DNA of 64,000 nucleotides from contig NZ_CALUTC010000009.1 of the NCBI RefSeq assembly GCF_944323605.1, positions 1-64,000 on the forward strand, written 5' to 3'. The DNA is from an uncultured Campylobacter sp. (GTDB taxonomy: Bacteria > Campylobacterota > Campylobacteria > Campylobacterales > Campylobacteraceae). The notes under the pieces are model-generated. The model was not told the origin of the DNA. It worked only from the letters and a program-made list of their open reading frames with translations, and ran no database searches. Position numbers and translations under genes: made by a program. Shown piece after piece: positions 44,691-54,959 of the stretch; the stretch's first letter is position 1; each line of letters opens with the position of its first letter.

Positions 44691-45265
44691 AAGCTATCCT
44701 TATCCTTGAAATTTACTATCCTATCTAAATATCTAGCTATTAAATCGCTTTCTATATTTACTTCTCTGCCGAGTTCGTAATTTTTAAAAAGGGTTTCTTT
44801 AAAACTTATAGGTATTATAGTAAGTCTTATGCTATCGTCAAAAACTTCATTTATCGTTAAACTAACGCCGTCGATTGCGACACTTCCTTTTTTTGCCATA
44901 AATTTCATAAGATTAGAAGGAACTGTTATGTAAAAATCAACTCCATTTTCTCTTTTTTGAATTTTGCTAAGCCTTCCTATACCGTCTATATGACCTTGCA
45001 AAAGATGACCGTCTATCTTGTCAGCGTATCTTAAAGCCGGCTCTATATGCACAAAATCTTTTAAATTTTTATAGGCTATATTATTTCTAGTTTCTAAAGA
45101 TAATTCAAGCTCAAAACCACCTTCAAATAATCTTGTTACGCTAAGGCAAGCACCATTTACGGCTATGCTATCTCCTAATTCTGGCTTGTGCTTTGCATAT
45201 AAACTAAGCGTGTTATTTTGATAATTTTTTACCTTGGCTATTTCCCTTATAAGTCCATTAAACAT
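44663..45265 (-). CDS. ribE: Riboflavin synthase alpha chain
   Basis: Riboflavin synthase dismutates 6,7-dimethyl-8-ribityllumazine to riboflavin. The 200-residue protein has the two lumazine-binding repeats: MFNGLIREIAKV, GDSIAVNGACLSVTRL and LEGHL-like LLQGHIDGIG in the first, and KGSVAIDGVSLTINEV with GREVNIESDLIARYLDR in the second. Its start overlaps the dnaE stop by one base. The ribD gene of the same pathway lies at 53552, so riboflavin genes are dispersed. Confidence 0.92.
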   Translation of the reverse strand: MFNGLIREIAKVKNYQNNTLSLYAKHKPELGDSIAVNGACLSVTRLFEGGFELELSLETRNNIAYKNLKDFVHIEPALRYADKIDGHLLQGHIDGIGRLSKIQKRENGVDFYITVPSNLMKFMAKKGSVAIDGVSLTINEVFDDSIRLTIIPISFKETLFKNYELGREVNIESDLIARYLDRIVNFKDKDSLCQRMPYIY

Positions 45266-48200
45266 TAGCTAACTCTTGTTTTTTGAATTATCTTTTCTTT
45301 TGCTTCTTCTGAAAGTATAAAATTCGTAGTATAAAGAAGACAAGAATCTACAGTTTTTACTTTCAAAACAAGCCTTTTATTGTTTTCATTTGGATTGTGT
45401 AAAGAACTTGCCAACTCGTGAATTTCATAAATGATTTCTTTGTTTAAAGATGTTAAATCAATTTCTAAAATAGTCTTTTCAAATTCTCTAGGCTCTTGCA
45501 CGTAGTCTTTATTTGTGGATTTAGACTTAAAAGAAGTTTTTGCCTTTAAACTTTTAGCTTTTGCTTCATCTAAGCTTAAAAGCTCGTTAAACATTAAACT
45601 AAATTCTCTGTCATCTCTTTTATAATTTATAACAAAAGCATAAGGCTTGTCTCTTTTTTCAGAATCCTCATAAATTCCTTCAAGTAAGCTTACATTTTTT
45701 TCAAATACAACTATATCTATGCTTGAGTAAAGATCTAATATCTTCATCTTGGCAAATCTCCTGCCACCTTTACTCATAAAGCTTTTTAATTCCTCTATCT
45801 TTCCTACACAAAGTATCTGTCCGCTACCTGTTAATTTATCAAATTCTATGCTTTTAAAAAATTCTATGCCCTCAAGCTCTTTTTTGTATTCGTCTAAAGG
45901 GTGGGCAAAAAGATAAAAACCTATAATCTCTTTTTCAAATTCTAATTTTTCTTTTAAACTAAATTCTTGTGTGTTTTTTAAGTCTAATTTTATAGAATCC
46001 GTAGTTTCCTCAAAGCCAAATATAGAAGTGCTTTCATTTCTTTTTATGTCCGCTATCTTTCTTGATATTTCGCAAATTTTTTCTATATTATCCATAAGGC
46101 ATTTTCTGCTGTATCCATACTCATCAAAGGCACCTACTTTTATAAGACTTTCCATTGTTCTTTTGTTTATCTTGGTTGGGTCTATTTTTTTTATAAAATC
46201 ATCTATACTTTTAAAGCCATCGCCTCTAACTGAAAGCAAATTACTCACCGCTGGCATTCCAACACTCTTAATAGCTGCAAGTCCATAAACAATGGCTTCT
46301 TTACCGTCTTTGTTTATAGCTACAAATTCGCCCCTTGCATTATTTATGCTAGGAGGCAAAAGTCCTATATTCATTCTTTTTAGTTCCTCTATATACTGGG
46401 CAACTTTTTCTACCTTGTTTTGTTCGCTTGTTAAAAGTGCTGCCATAAATTCGCTTGGGTAATAAGTCTTTAAAAAAGCAGTTTGAAAGGCTATTAAAGC
46501 GTAAGCTGCAGAATGGGATTTATTAAAGCCGTATTCTGCAAATTTTAATATAAGCTCAAACAAATCATCAGCTTTTTTCTCATCATAGCCTCTTTTCTTA
46601 GCACCTTCTAAATATTCGCTTTTAAGGCTATCTAAAATTTCTCTTTTTTTCTTTCCCATTGCACGACGCACATTATCAGCACCACCAAGAGAAAAGCCGC
46701 CTATTTGCTGAACTATTTGCATAACTTGTTCTTGATATACAATTACCCCATAAGTATCCTCTAAGATAGGCTTTAAGTCCTCAAAAACATACTGTGCTTG
46801 TTTGCGTCCGTGTTTTATGTCTATGTAATCATCGACCATTCCACTTTCAAGTGGTCCAGGTCTATAAAGTGCTAAAACAGCTATCAAGTCTTCAAATCTA
46901 TCCGGCTTTAATCTAGAATTTAAAGCTTGCATACCGTCTGATTCTATCTGAAATATACCTAAAGTATTTCCACTTTGTATAGTCTTATATACCTTTTTAT
47001 CATTTATGTCTATCTTTTCCCAAATAATATCTTTGTTATATCTTTGTTTTATGAGTTTTACTGCATTGTCTATGACAGTTAAGGTTTTAAGTCCTAAAAA
47101 GTCAAATTTTATCAAATCTACATCTTCTAAAAAATCCTTAGAATACTGTGTAACAAGGTGTTTTTCATCATTTTTTGAAGGTCTAAAAAGAGGTGTTTTT
47201 TTCCATAAAGATTCATTGGATATAACAAGCCCTGCTGCATGAACTCCTGCGTGTCTGTTAAGACCTTCAAGTGCCAATGAAAAGTCCCAAACATCCTTGC
47301 CTTTAGAATGATTTTGTATAAATTCGGCTATCTTTGGTTCTTTTTCATATGCACTTTGAAGTGTGATTTTAAGTTCGTCTGGGACAAGCTTAGCAAATTC
47401 ATCAGCTTCGCCTATAGGCATTCCACAAACTCTAGCAACATCTCTTATAACACCCTTTGCAAGCATTTTACCAAAGGTTATAACTTGGGCTACTTTATCA
47501 GCACCATATTTATCAATAACATAGTCTATAACCTCATCTCTTCTATCTTGACAAAAATCTATATCAATATCTGGCATAGAAACGCGTTCTGGATTTAAAA
47601 ATCTTTCAAAAAGTAAATTATAAGGCAAAGGATCTATATCTGTAATCTTTAAAGAATAAGCCACTAAACTTCCAGCAGCTGAACCTCTGCCTGGACCAAC
47701 TGGGATTCCCTCTTTCTTAGCCATAGATATAAAATCAGCAACTATAAGCATATAGCCTGAAAATTTCATTTTTTTGATGATTTGTATTTCATTTTCTAAT
47801 CTTTCTTTATAGATTTTATGCTTAGACTCATCTATATAAGAAAGCCTTTCATCAAGCCCTTTTCTACATAAAAATTCAAAAACTATATCATCATTTTTGA
47901 AGCTAAATTCATTATCTTCTTCCAAGGTTAAAGAATATTCCTTAGCATAGTCTCTAGTAAATTTGAAATTTGGTGGAGTAGGATCGCCAAGTTTTAATTC
48001 TAAATTACATTTATTTGCTATTTCTTGCGTATTTTCTATAGCTTCTGGTATGTCTGCAAATAATCTTTGCATTTGCTCTGGACTTTTTAAATAAAATTCA
48101 TGAACACTATGCTTCAAGCGATTTGGATCATCAAGCTTAAACCCTGTATTTATACACATTAAAACCTCGTGAGCTTCTGCTCTATCTTTAAATGTATAAT

Positions 48201-48843
48201 GAGTATCGTTTGTAGCTATTATTTTTATATCAAGCTCTTTAGCTAGTTGTATTATCAAATCATCTATATATCTTTGATCCCCTATGCCGTGTCTCATAAT
48301 TTCTAAATAAAAATCATCTTTAAAAAGATTCTTATACCATAAAGCTACTTCTTTAGCGGCATTATAGCCTTTAGAACCGAATTTTATATTTTTTTCATTG
48401 TTAGAATTTAGATGCCAATTAATCTCGCCTTGCAAACAAGCTGAAGAGCATATAAGTCCTTCGCTATGCTTTTCGAGCAATTTTTTATTTATACGAGGAT
48501 AATAATACAAGCCGTTTATATAGCTTTGTGAGCTAAGATACATTAAATTTTCATAACCGATTTGATTTTTAGCAAAAAGGCAAAGATGAAACCTTTGTCT
48601 TGAAGATTTATCGTTTAAATTATCAAAATTATGTATATAAGCTTCAAGACCTATGATAGGCTTTATATTGTGTTTTTTCATAGTCTTATAAAAATCAATA
48701 GCTCCAAACATATTGCCGTGATCGCTCATAGCAACACTATCTACCCCTTGTTTTTGCAGTGTTTGTGCTAGTTCATTTAATTTATTGGCACCGTCTAATA
48801 AAGAGTATTCAGTATGTAAGTGTAAGTGTGTATATTTGCTCAT
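45265..48843 (-). CDS. dnaE: DNA polymerase III alpha subunit DnaE
   Basis: DnaE is the replicative polymerase catalytic subunit. The 1192-residue protein opens with the PHP domain (FVHLHTEYSLLDG-like THLHLHTEYSLLDGANKL near residues 4-21, SDHGNMFGAIDFYK), has the palm with GRGSAAGSLVAY and the catalytic PDIDIDFCQDRRDEVIDYV, the ALYRPGPLESGMVDDYI fingers region, the KSHSAAYALIAFQTAFLKTY segment, a helix-hairpin-helix and an OB fold near the C-terminus. It is the first gene of the dnaE-ribE-pgeF-small gene transcript. Confidence 0.97.
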   Translation of the reverse strand: MSKYTHLHLHTEYSLLDGANKLNELAQTLQKQGVDSVAMSDHGNMFGAIDFYKTMKKHNIKPIIGLEAYIHNFDNLNDKSSRQRFHLCLFAKNQIGYENLMYLSSQSYINGLYYYPRINKKLLEKHSEGLICSSACLQGEINWHLNSNNEKNIKFGSKGYNAAKEVALWYKNLFKDDFYLEIMRHGIGDQRYIDDLIIQLAKELDIKIIATNDTHYTFKDRAEAHEVLMCINTGFKLDDPNRLKHSVHEFYLKSPEQMQRLFADIPEAIENTQEIANKCNLELKLGDPTPPNFKFTRDYAKEYSLTLEEDNEFSFKNDDIVFEFLCRKGLDERLSYIDESKHKIYKERLENEIQIIKKMKFSGYMLIVADFISMAKKEGIPVGPGRGSAAGSLVAYSLKITDIDPLPYNLLFERFLNPERVSMPDIDIDFCQDRRDEVIDYVIDKYGADKVAQVITFGKMLAKGVIRDVARVCGMPIGEADEFAKLVPDELKITLQSAYEKEPKIAEFIQNHSKGKDVWDFSLALEGLNRHAGVHAAGLVISNESLWKKTPLFRPSKNDEKHLVTQYSKDFLEDVDLIKFDFLGLKTLTVIDNAVKLIKQRYNKDIIWEKIDINDKKVYKTIQSGNTLGIFQIESDGMQALNSRLKPDRFEDLIAVLALYRPGPLESGMVDDYIDIKHGRKQAQYVFEDLKPILEDTYGVIVYQEQVMQIVQQIGGFSLGGADNVRRAMGKKKREILDSLKSEYLEGAKKRGYDEKKADDLFELILKFAEYGFNKSHSAAYALIAFQTAFLKTYYPSEFMAALLTSEQNKVEKVAQYIEELKRMNIGLLPPSINNARGEFVAINKDGKEAIVYGLAAIKSVGMPAVSNLLSVRGDGFKSIDDFIKKIDPTKINKRTMESLIKVGAFDEYGYSRKCLMDNIEKICEISRKIADIKRNESTSIFGFEETTDSIKLDLKNTQEFSLKEKLEFEKEIIGFYLFAHPLDEYKKELEGIEFFKSIEFDKLTGSGQILCVGKIEELKSFMSKGGRRFAKMKILDLYSSIDIVVFEKNVSLLEGIYEDSEKRDKPYAFVINYKRDDREFSLMFNELLSLDEAKAKSLKAKTSFKSKSTNKDYVQEPREFEKTILEIDLTSLNKEIIYEIHELASSLHNPNENNKRLVLKVKTVDSCLLYTTNFILSEEAKEKIIQKTRVS

Positions 48844-48898
48844 AATATGCCTTTGATTCTTTATTTGAAAATTATAAAAAAAAAAGCTTTAAATATAG

Positions 48899-48904
48899 TA
48901 TAAT
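48899..48904 (+). promoter_or_regulatory. -10 box between dnaE and the HD-domain gene
   Basis: TATAGTATAATTT holds a perfect TATAAT at 48899-48904, 75 bases before the plus-strand start at 48979; a minus-strand promoter for dnaE must lie in the same 135-base gap. Confidence 0.4.
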
Positions 48905-48978
48905 TTACTAACTTTTTTGAAATATTAGGGCTGAAATTTTTTATATTATTTTGATTTTATGATAAAAAGGTTTAGTTT

Positions 48979-50211
48979 ATGATAAAAGCGGAACTGATAG
49001 AGCATATATTTAAAGCAGCTTGTATAAGCAGGTGGAATGACTACCCTAGAATGACAGAGCTTGTAGAGCTTGACAAACAAGCACACAAATTTATAATAGC
49101 TTATTTTTTAGCAAAACTTGAAAAAGATGTTGATATGTCGGTTGTGCTTGAAGGTGGAATTTTTGAATTTTTAAGCAGAGTGATAGTAACAGACATAAGA
49201 CCTGATGTATATCACGAAATGCTTAGACAAAAAAAAGAGCAGATTAATTCTTGGGTTTTATCGAAACTAGAACCTATGATAAAAGATATAGACGACGGTA
49301 GTTTTTTAAAAAGGTATCAAAAATACCTAAATACAAACCAATACCAAAAGGAAAGACTGATACTAAAAGCCGCATCGTATTTTGCCACTAGATGGGAATT
49401 TAACATAGTGTATCAAACTAGCAATTTTCTAAACGATATAGAAGATATAAAGGCTAAAGTTGAAGAGGAATTAGAAGATTATTACGAGTTAATAGGTGCT
49501 AGAAAAATAGCCTTAAATCAAAAAATAGCCAGATTAATAGATCTAAGTGGTAGATTGCGTTTCCAAAAAAGGTGGGCACAAACACCTAGAATACCAGAAA
49601 CAGCCGTTTTAGGTCATATGCTTGTAGTTGCTATCTTGTCATATTTTTATTCATTAAATGTTGGTGCTTGCGAAACAAGGGCTCAAAGTAATTTTTACTG
49701 TGCCTTATTTCACGACTTGCCAGAAAGTCTTACAAGAGATATAATAAGCCCTGTAAAATATGGCATAGATGGGCTTCACTCATTAATCAGCGAATACGAA
49801 ATAAAACTTATAAATGATAAAATTTTACCTCTTGTGCCAAGTGATTTTAGGTCTGAATTTGCATATCTTTTGGGTATGAGAAAAGATGAAAATAACCTAA
49901 TTATAAAAAATGAATTTGAAAATAGGACATTTAAAGACGGTATAATAAAAAGCTGTTCAGCTTCTTTAAAGAATTTTAATAGCAATGAATACTACGCAAT
50001 AGACGGCAAGGCTTTAAAAGCTTGCGATAAATTAGCCGCTTTTATGGAAGCTACACTGTCCATAAGCCACGGATTAACCTCTAATGAACTAAAAAATGGC
50101 TTAAAAGAAATATACAATCACTTTGTAAGCCACCCTAGCATAGACGGTGTAAATTTTTTAAAACTGTGTGATGAGCTTATGTCTCATTTTAAAGTAAATT
50201 TACAATCTTGA
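48979..50211 (+). CDS. HD-domain phosphohydrolase-like protein
   Basis: The 410-residue protein has an N-terminal HD-like region and a second one in AVLGHMLVVAILSYFYSLNV with ALFHDLPESLTRDIISPVKY near residues 212-258; His and the HD pair suit the YfbR/5'-nucleotidase branch of the HD superfamily. A substrate cannot be assigned. It has GTTTAG rather than a strong ribosome site. It converges on the SDR gene with a 12-base overlap. Conserved in Campylobacter as an uncharacterised HD protein. Confidence 0.78.
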   Translation: MIKAELIEHIFKAACISRWNDYPRMTELVELDKQAHKFIIAYFLAKLEKDVDMSVVLEGGIFEFLSRVIVTDIRPDVYHEMLRQKKEQINSWVLSKLEPMIKDIDDGSFLKRYQKYLNTNQYQKERLILKAASYFATRWEFNIVYQTSNFLNDIEDIKAKVEEELEDYYELIGARKIALNQKIARLIDLSGRLRFQKRWAQTPRIPETAVLGHMLVVAILSYFYSLNVGACETRAQSNFYCALFHDLPESLTRDIISPVKYGIDGLHSLISEYEIKLINDKILPLVPSDFRSEFAYLLGMRKDENNLIIKNEFENRTFKDGIIKSCSASLKNFNSNEYYAIDGKALKACDKLAAFMEATLSISHGLTSNELKNGLKEIYNHFVSHPSIDGVNFLKLCDELMSHFKVNLQS

Positions 50212-50949
50212 TTTTTTTGTAAAAAACCCTCTAAAAATTTTCTTTACACACAAAGGAAGTATATTATAAATTTTAGCCACAAAGGCCACATAAAAAGGAA
50301 AAACTAAAAGTGCTTTTTCTTGTTTTATAGCTTTTACTATCTTTTTAGCAGCAAGCTCGACACTCATCATATTTTTTATATCTATGTGCTTTGTTAAATT
50401 TGTTTTTATAAAACCGGGGCATACAACAGTAAAGCAAATATCAGGATAAGCCAAGCTAAGAGCTTCGCCTAAGGCTTTAACATAATGCTTTGAAGCACTA
50501 TAACTTGGTGCATTTGGCAAAGCTATAAAAGATGCTATGGAGGCTATTAAAACTATATGTCCTTTTTTGCCCTTTATAGCTTCTTGTTTTTGCATCTTTT
50601 CTACAGCGTAAAATATTGTATTTGCGATACCTAAACAATTAACTTTAGTAATTTGAATTTGTTTTTTGGCACTTTCATCAAGACCCGATGAAATTCCAGC
50701 ATTTAAAATAAGAATATCTACCCTTTGTCTAAAAATATATTCGCACCATTCATAAGAGCTTTTTTCACAAGAAACATCAAAGGCAAAAATTTCACTCTTT
50801 GCGCCCAAATTTTCAAGCTCATTTGCCACAATTTGTAAATTTTCTTTAGAACGAGAAGAAATTAATAATCTTGAATCCTTGCAAGCTAAATTTAAAGCCA
50901 ATTCTCTGCCTATGCCAGAACTTGCTCCTGTAATTGCTATGGTTTGCAT
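50200..50949 (-). CDS. Short-chain dehydrogenase/reductase
   Basis: The 249-residue protein is a classical SDR: cofactor-binding TGASSGIGRELAL (7-19), LILNAGISSG, the catalytic serine in VLIASIASF and the YSASK motif of SYSASKHYVKALGEAL. The C-terminus (KIYNILPLCVKKIFRGFF) is basic and hydrophobic, a possible membrane-contact segment. NADPH preference is likely from the SSRSKENL segment after the second strand. The substrate is unknown. Confidence 0.88.
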   Translation of the reverse strand: MQTIAITGASSGIGRELALNLACKDSRLLISSRSKENLQIVANELENLGAKSEIFAFDVSCEKSSYEWCEYIFRQRVDILILNAGISSGLDESAKKQIQITKVNCLGIANTIFYAVEKMQKQEAIKGKKGHIVLIASIASFIALPNAPSYSASKHYVKALGEALSLAYPDICFTVVCPGFIKTNLTKHIDIKNMMSVELAAKKIVKAIKQEKALLVFPFYVAFVAKIYNILPLCVKKIFRGFFTKKSRL

Positions 50950-51070
50950 ATTGTATTCCTTAAAAATTTTGGAAATTTAAGACAGATTAACAAAGAAACA
51001 TTAATGTTTTTTTAATTTTATTTTTGTAAAATTAAAATTTTATTTCAGAAACAAAAAAAGGATAGCATAA

Positions 51071-51334
51071 ATGGCAAATCATAAATCTGCTGAAAAAAGA
51101 GCGAGACAAACTCTTAAAAGAACTGAAAGAAACAGATTTTACAGAACTAGGCTTAAAAATATAACAAAAGCCGTTAGGGAAGCAGCTGAAAAAAATGACA
51201 AAACAGCCGCTATGGAAGCTTTTAAACTAGCAAATAAGAGTATCCACGCTATGGTTAGTAGAGGCTTTTTGAAAAAACAAAGTGCTTCAAGAAGGGTAAG
51301 TCGTTTAGCTCTTTTAGTAAATAAAATAGCCTAA
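51071..51334 (+). CDS. rpsT: Ribosomal protein S20
   Basis: The 87-residue basic protein matches S20 in length and sequence: [20 protein letters not shown] at the start and [20 protein letters not shown] at the end. It binds the 5' domain of 16S rRNA. It has an AAAAAAAGGA ribosome site and its TAA overlaps the prfA ATG (TAATG), so prfA is coupled. rpsT-prfA order is typical of Campylobacter. Confidence 0.97.
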   Translation: MANHKSAEKRARQTLKRTERNRFYRTRLKNITKAVREAAEKNDKTAAMEAFKLANKSIHAMVSRGFLKKQSASRRVSRLALLVNKIA

Positions 51335-52398
51335 TGTTAGCTAAAAAATTAGAACCTTTTCTAAAAAAATACGAAGATTTAAACGAAGAGCTTAAAAAAG
51401 ATTCTACTATAAATGATGTAGCTAAAATAACTGCTATATCAAAGGAACAAAAGTCTTTAGAACCCATAGTATTAAAGGCAAAAGAATACATAAAAATCAT
51501 AAAAGATATAGAGGAAAATAAAAAACTCTTGTCTGATGCAGAATTTGCTGAACTTGCAAAAGAAGAATTAAAAATTTTAGAAGACACTAAGCCTAAAATT
51601 GAAGAAGAGCTTAAAATTTTACTTTTACCAAAAGACCCAAATGATGATAAAAATATCTTCTTAGAAATTCGTGCCGGAACGGGTGGAGACGAAGCCTCTT
51701 TATTTGCCGGAGATTTGTTAAAGGCGTATATCAGATATGCTGATTTGAATGGATACAAAACGGAAATAGTAAGCTCTAGTGAAGGTAGCGTTGGAGGCTT
51801 TAAAGAGGTTATTTTACTCATTAAAGGTGCTGGTGCGTATTCTCGTTTCAAATACGAAAGTGGAACTCATAGAGTGCAAAGAGTTCCTCAAACAGAATCT
51901 CAAGGCAGACTTCATACATCAGCTATAACAGTTGCTGTAATGCCAGAAGTTGATGATATAGAAATAGATATAAATCCTAATGACCTAAAAATAGACGTTA
52001 TGAGATCAAGCGGACATGGGGGACAAAGTGTAAATACAACAGATAGTGCAGTGCGTATAACACACATACCAACAGGCATAGTCGTTGTTAATCAAGATGG
52101 AAAATCACAACACAAGAACAAAGAAAGTGCTATGAAGGTATTAAAGGCTAGACTTTATGAAATGAAAGAAAAAGAAAGGTTGGAAAAAGAAAGCAGTGAA
52201 AGAAAATCGCAGGTTGGGAGTGGAGATAGAAGCGAAAGAATAAGAACATATAATTTTCCACAAAATAGAATCAGCGATCACCGCATAAATTTAACCCTAT
52301 ATAAACTTGATAGCATTATGGAAAGTGGGAATTTTAATGAATTGATAGAAAGTCTAATAACTCATTATCAAGCCTTGGCTCTAAAAGAAAATGATTAA
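51334..52398 (+). CDS. prfA: Peptide chain release factor 1
   Basis: RF1 releases peptides at UAA and UAG. The 354-residue protein has the peptidyl-tRNA hydrolysis motif in [19 protein letters not shown] and the tripeptide codon-recognition region PxT in the [19 protein letters not shown] segment. It is cotranscribed with rpsT, with overlapping stop and start. Its GGQ glutamine is expected to be methylated. Confidence 0.97.
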   Translation: MLAKKLEPFLKKYEDLNEELKKDSTINDVAKITAISKEQKSLEPIVLKAKEYIKIIKDIEENKKLLSDAEFAELAKEELKILEDTKPKIEEELKILLLPKDPNDDKNIFLEIRAGTGGDEASLFAGDLLKAYIRYADLNGYKTEIVSSSEGSVGGFKEVILLIKGAGAYSRFKYESGTHRVQRVPQTESQGRLHTSAITVAVMPEVDDIEIDINPNDLKIDVMRSSGHGGQSVNTTDSAVRITHIPTGIVVVNQDGKSQHKNKESAMKVLKARLYEMKEKERLEKESSERKSQVGSGDRSERIRTYNFPQNRISDHRINLTLYKLDSIMESGNFNELIESLITHYQALALKEND

Positions 52399-52485
52399 AG
52401 CTTAAAATATCAAAAATTTATCTTTTTTAATATAAAATATTGCTTTTATACCATAATAATGCTATGATTTTAACAAGGAGAGTTT

Positions 52486-53544
52486 ATGAGACTTTTGATT
52501 CCTTTCATAGTAATATTCGCTTTTTTTGCTTGTTATAGTGATAATAACTTAGATGAAAAAAAAATAAAGTTTCCATTCTCTATGGAAAACAATGAAGGTA
52601 TTTGGTATTTTTTAGAAGATAAATCCAAAAATAGAGCCTATCTTAGCTTAGAAAAAATAGATGATGTAAATTACACGACAAATGTTATATTACCGGATTC
52701 GTATGAAGCATACCTAGTAGGTATATTAAGCGATAACAATCAAACATTCTCTTTAAACGACCTAAACTCATATGAGCAAGTCATAGCTCATCTTGAATTT
52801 GATAGCGACAATAAACCACAATTAGAACTAGAATTCAAGGATAAAAACATAAGCATTGAATACAAGATTAGTGAAAACAAGATAAATACTTTAAATTTTG
52901 CTAAAAATATGTTGCAAGAAAGCTTAAAAGTTGGCTTGAATTTTACAGTTACAATGGTAGATGACGCATTTTTAATACCTAGCAATATCGGCATAGAAGA
53001 AAAAGTGCTTAAAAATATAAATGAGAAAATAGGATATGGTGCAAAATCAACAAAAGAATTAAAAGAGATACTAAAACAAGAACAAAAGAAAAGGATAGAA
53101 AAGCAGGAAAATTTTTCGCTGTATATAGAATATATAAATTCTTTAATGCCTGACTACATAGATGACAAAATACTAAGTTTTAAAGACTTTAGATATGAAT
53201 ATATAGATATTTATGAAAAAAATAAAACTTATTCTAGAATTTTTTCTTTAGAAACAGGAGAGGAATTGTCTAGCAAAACTAAAGATTTGATAAAAAACAT
53301 AAATGATAACAAATTGCTAGAGATAACTTATAGAAAGCTAAAAAATGCTGCAGAAACAGGACTTCTTTCTAGGAGTGATTATAAATACATACCGTTGCCA
53401 GAAGAATTTTTTATAAGCAAGGACGGTATAGAATTTATCTGGTATCAAGATAACTATAGAATGGAAAAGGTAAATTTTAGATTCTCTGAACTAAAGCCTT
53501 ATGTGAAAGAGGATTCAAAACTTTACTATCTTTTTGATAAATAA
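52486..53544 (+). CDS. Probable lipoprotein of unknown function
   Basis: The 352-residue product begins with a short signal (MRLLIPFIVIFAFFAC) whose Cys16 fits a lipobox. The mature part is charged and low in hydrophobic stretches; it contains NNEGIWYFLEDKSKNRAYLS and a long helical Lys-rich centre (residues 190-240). I recognise no domain. AAGGAGAG before the ATG is a strong ribosome site. It lies 87 bases after prfA and its end lies 7 bases before the ribD ATG that I chose, so it is likely part of a transcript with ribD and the membrane protein at 54519. Confidence 0.7.
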   Translation: MRLLIPFIVIFAFFACYSDNNLDEKKIKFPFSMENNEGIWYFLEDKSKNRAYLSLEKIDDVNYTTNVILPDSYEAYLVGILSDNNQTFSLNDLNSYEQVIAHLEFDSDNKPQLELEFKDKNISIEYKISENKINTLNFAKNMLQESLKVGLNFTVTMVDDAFLIPSNIGIEEKVLKNINEKIGYGAKSTKELKEILKQEQKKRIEKQENFSLYIEYINSLMPDYIDDKILSFKDFRYEYIDIYEKNKTYSRIFSLETGEELSSKTKDLIKNINDNKLLEITYRKLKNAAETGLLSRSDYKYIPLPEEFFISKDGIEFIWYQDNYRMEKVNFRFSELKPYVKEDSKLYYLFDK

Positions 53545-53551
53545 TTATATT

Positions 53552-54541
53552 ATGAATAATGAATTTTATATGAACTTAGCCATTGATGAGGCTTGGAAAT
53601 ATCAGTTTTTAACCTACCCAAACCCAGCAGTTGGGGCTGTAATCTTAGATAAAAACTCAAAAATTTTAAGCATACAAGCACATAAAAAAGCGGGCTTTGC
53701 ACACGCTGAATTAGAGGCTATCAAAGAAGCACTAAAGCTTTTAAATCCTAAACTTGAAATTCCAAAAGAAGCTAATGAAGCACACTCTTTTATCTTGAAA
53801 AATCACTCAAATTTATTAAAAGATGCCATAGCTTTTGTTACACTTGAACCGTGTAATCATCAAGGAAAAACTCCACCTTGTGCGAAGCTTTTTACAGAGC
53901 TTAAATTTAAAAAAGTATTCATATCTATTTTAGATATAAATTCACAAGCTGCTGGTGGGGCTGAATTTTTGAAAAAAAGCGGAATTGATGTTGATATTGG
54001 ACTCTGCAAAGAAAGAACACAAAATCTTTTAAAGCCGTTTTTTAAATGGCAAAAAAATCAAATGTATAAACTTTTTAAACTGGCTCTAAGCCTAAACGGT
54101 TCGGCACTTGGAAAAACAGTAAGCTCGGAAGAAAGTAGGATATATTCTCACAAAATACGCTCGGTTATTGATTTATTAGTTGTGGGAGGAAATACAATGA
54201 GGCTTGATAGACCTACCTTAGATTCTCGTCTTGCAAACGCAAAAGCCCCAAATTTGTGTATTTTAAGCACAAAAGGAATTAATAGCTTTGATAAAAAAAT
54301 AGCTGCTTTTTGTGTAAAAGGTAGGGAATTTTATGAGACAATCCCAAACGATGCTAAATTTATAATGTTTGAGGGTGGAGAAAATTTCTTACAAAGCTTT
54401 AAAAATGAAGTTGATGCATTTTTAATATTTTCAAATTCAAAATTTACAAAACAAAAATCTATAAGCATTGACTTAGAGCTAGAAGCCCTTTACAGAGGCG
54501 AATTGGGTGGTGATAGTTATGGCATTTTTGAGCTTAAATAA
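53552..54541 (+). CDS. ribD: Bifunctional riboflavin biosynthesis deaminase/reductase RibD
   Basis: RibD deaminates and then reduces the pyrimidine intermediate made from GTP. I use the ATG at 53552 (MNNEFYMNLAIDEAWKY); a TTG at 53534 lies in the preceding gene. The 329-residue protein has the deaminase zinc site HAELEAI and EPCNHQGKTPPCAKL, and a C-terminal reductase region (LLVVGGNTMRLDRPTLDSRL). The reductase is somewhat shorter than in E. coli. Its end overlaps the membrane-protein gene at 54519. Confidence 0.93.
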   Translation: MNNEFYMNLAIDEAWKYQFLTYPNPAVGAVILDKNSKILSIQAHKKAGFAHAELEAIKEALKLLNPKLEIPKEANEAHSFILKNHSNLLKDAIAFVTLEPCNHQGKTPPCAKLFTELKFKKVFISILDINSQAAGGAEFLKKSGIDVDIGLCKERTQNLLKPFFKWQKNQMYKLFKLALSLNGSALGKTVSSEESRIYSHKIRSVIDLLVVGGNTMRLDRPTLDSRLANAKAPNLCILSTKGINSFDKKIAAFCVKGREFYETIPNDAKFIMFEGGENFLQSFKNEVDAFLIFSNSKFTKQKSISIDLELEALYRGELGGDSYGIFELK

Positions 54542-54959
54542 TTTTTTAAACCACAAAAACACTTTTTTAAGAGCTAAAATTTCTAAGTGCGAAGAGACAA
54601 ACTACAGATATTCCAACTATAAACTTGTTTTAAATAATGAGAATTTAGAATACAAAAGCATAGAAAGAAATATTCTAAGCACAAATGATGAAATAGCTTG
54701 CTTTAAAAGAGATGGTAAAATCATACTTTTTAGAAATTTAAGCAAAAATACAAATAATTTTAAAGAAGCTAAAATAAGGGTTTCTTTGCTATTTATGATT
54801 TGTTTTTGTGCTTTTTTATGTTTTTTGTTTTTGTATTTTTATAATAATTTTATGTTTATTGATTTGTTTTTTCTTTGCGTATTTTTTACATTTTTTTTGC
54901 TTAGTTTTTGGAATAGCTTTAATATTTACAAGCAGATTAAAAGACTAAATAGCCTTTAA
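54519..54959 (+). CDS. Membrane protein downstream of ribD
   Basis: The ATG at 54519 overlaps the ribD 3' end by 23 bases. The 146-residue product has a soluble N-terminal half (MAFLSLNNFLNHKNTFLRAK) and two adjacent membrane helices in the second half (VSLLFMICFCAFLCFLFLYF and FIDLFFLCVFFTFFLLSFW). An equivalent gene follows ribD in C. jejuni (Cj1623 as I recall). The function is unknown. It converges on terC with a 4-base overlap. Confidence 0.75.
   Translation: MAFLSLNNFLNHKNTFLRAKISKCEETNYRYSNYKLVLNNENLEYKSIERNILSTNDEIACFKRDGKIILFRNLSKNTNNFKEAKIRVSLLFMICFCAFLCFLFLYFYNNFMFIDLFFLCVFFTFFLLSFWNSFNIYKQIKRLNSL

Noticed and set aside
47308..47598. Plus-strand 96-codon frame inside dnaE
   Set aside because: It is the complement of conserved dnaE codons, with a biased amino acid makeup and no supporting signals.
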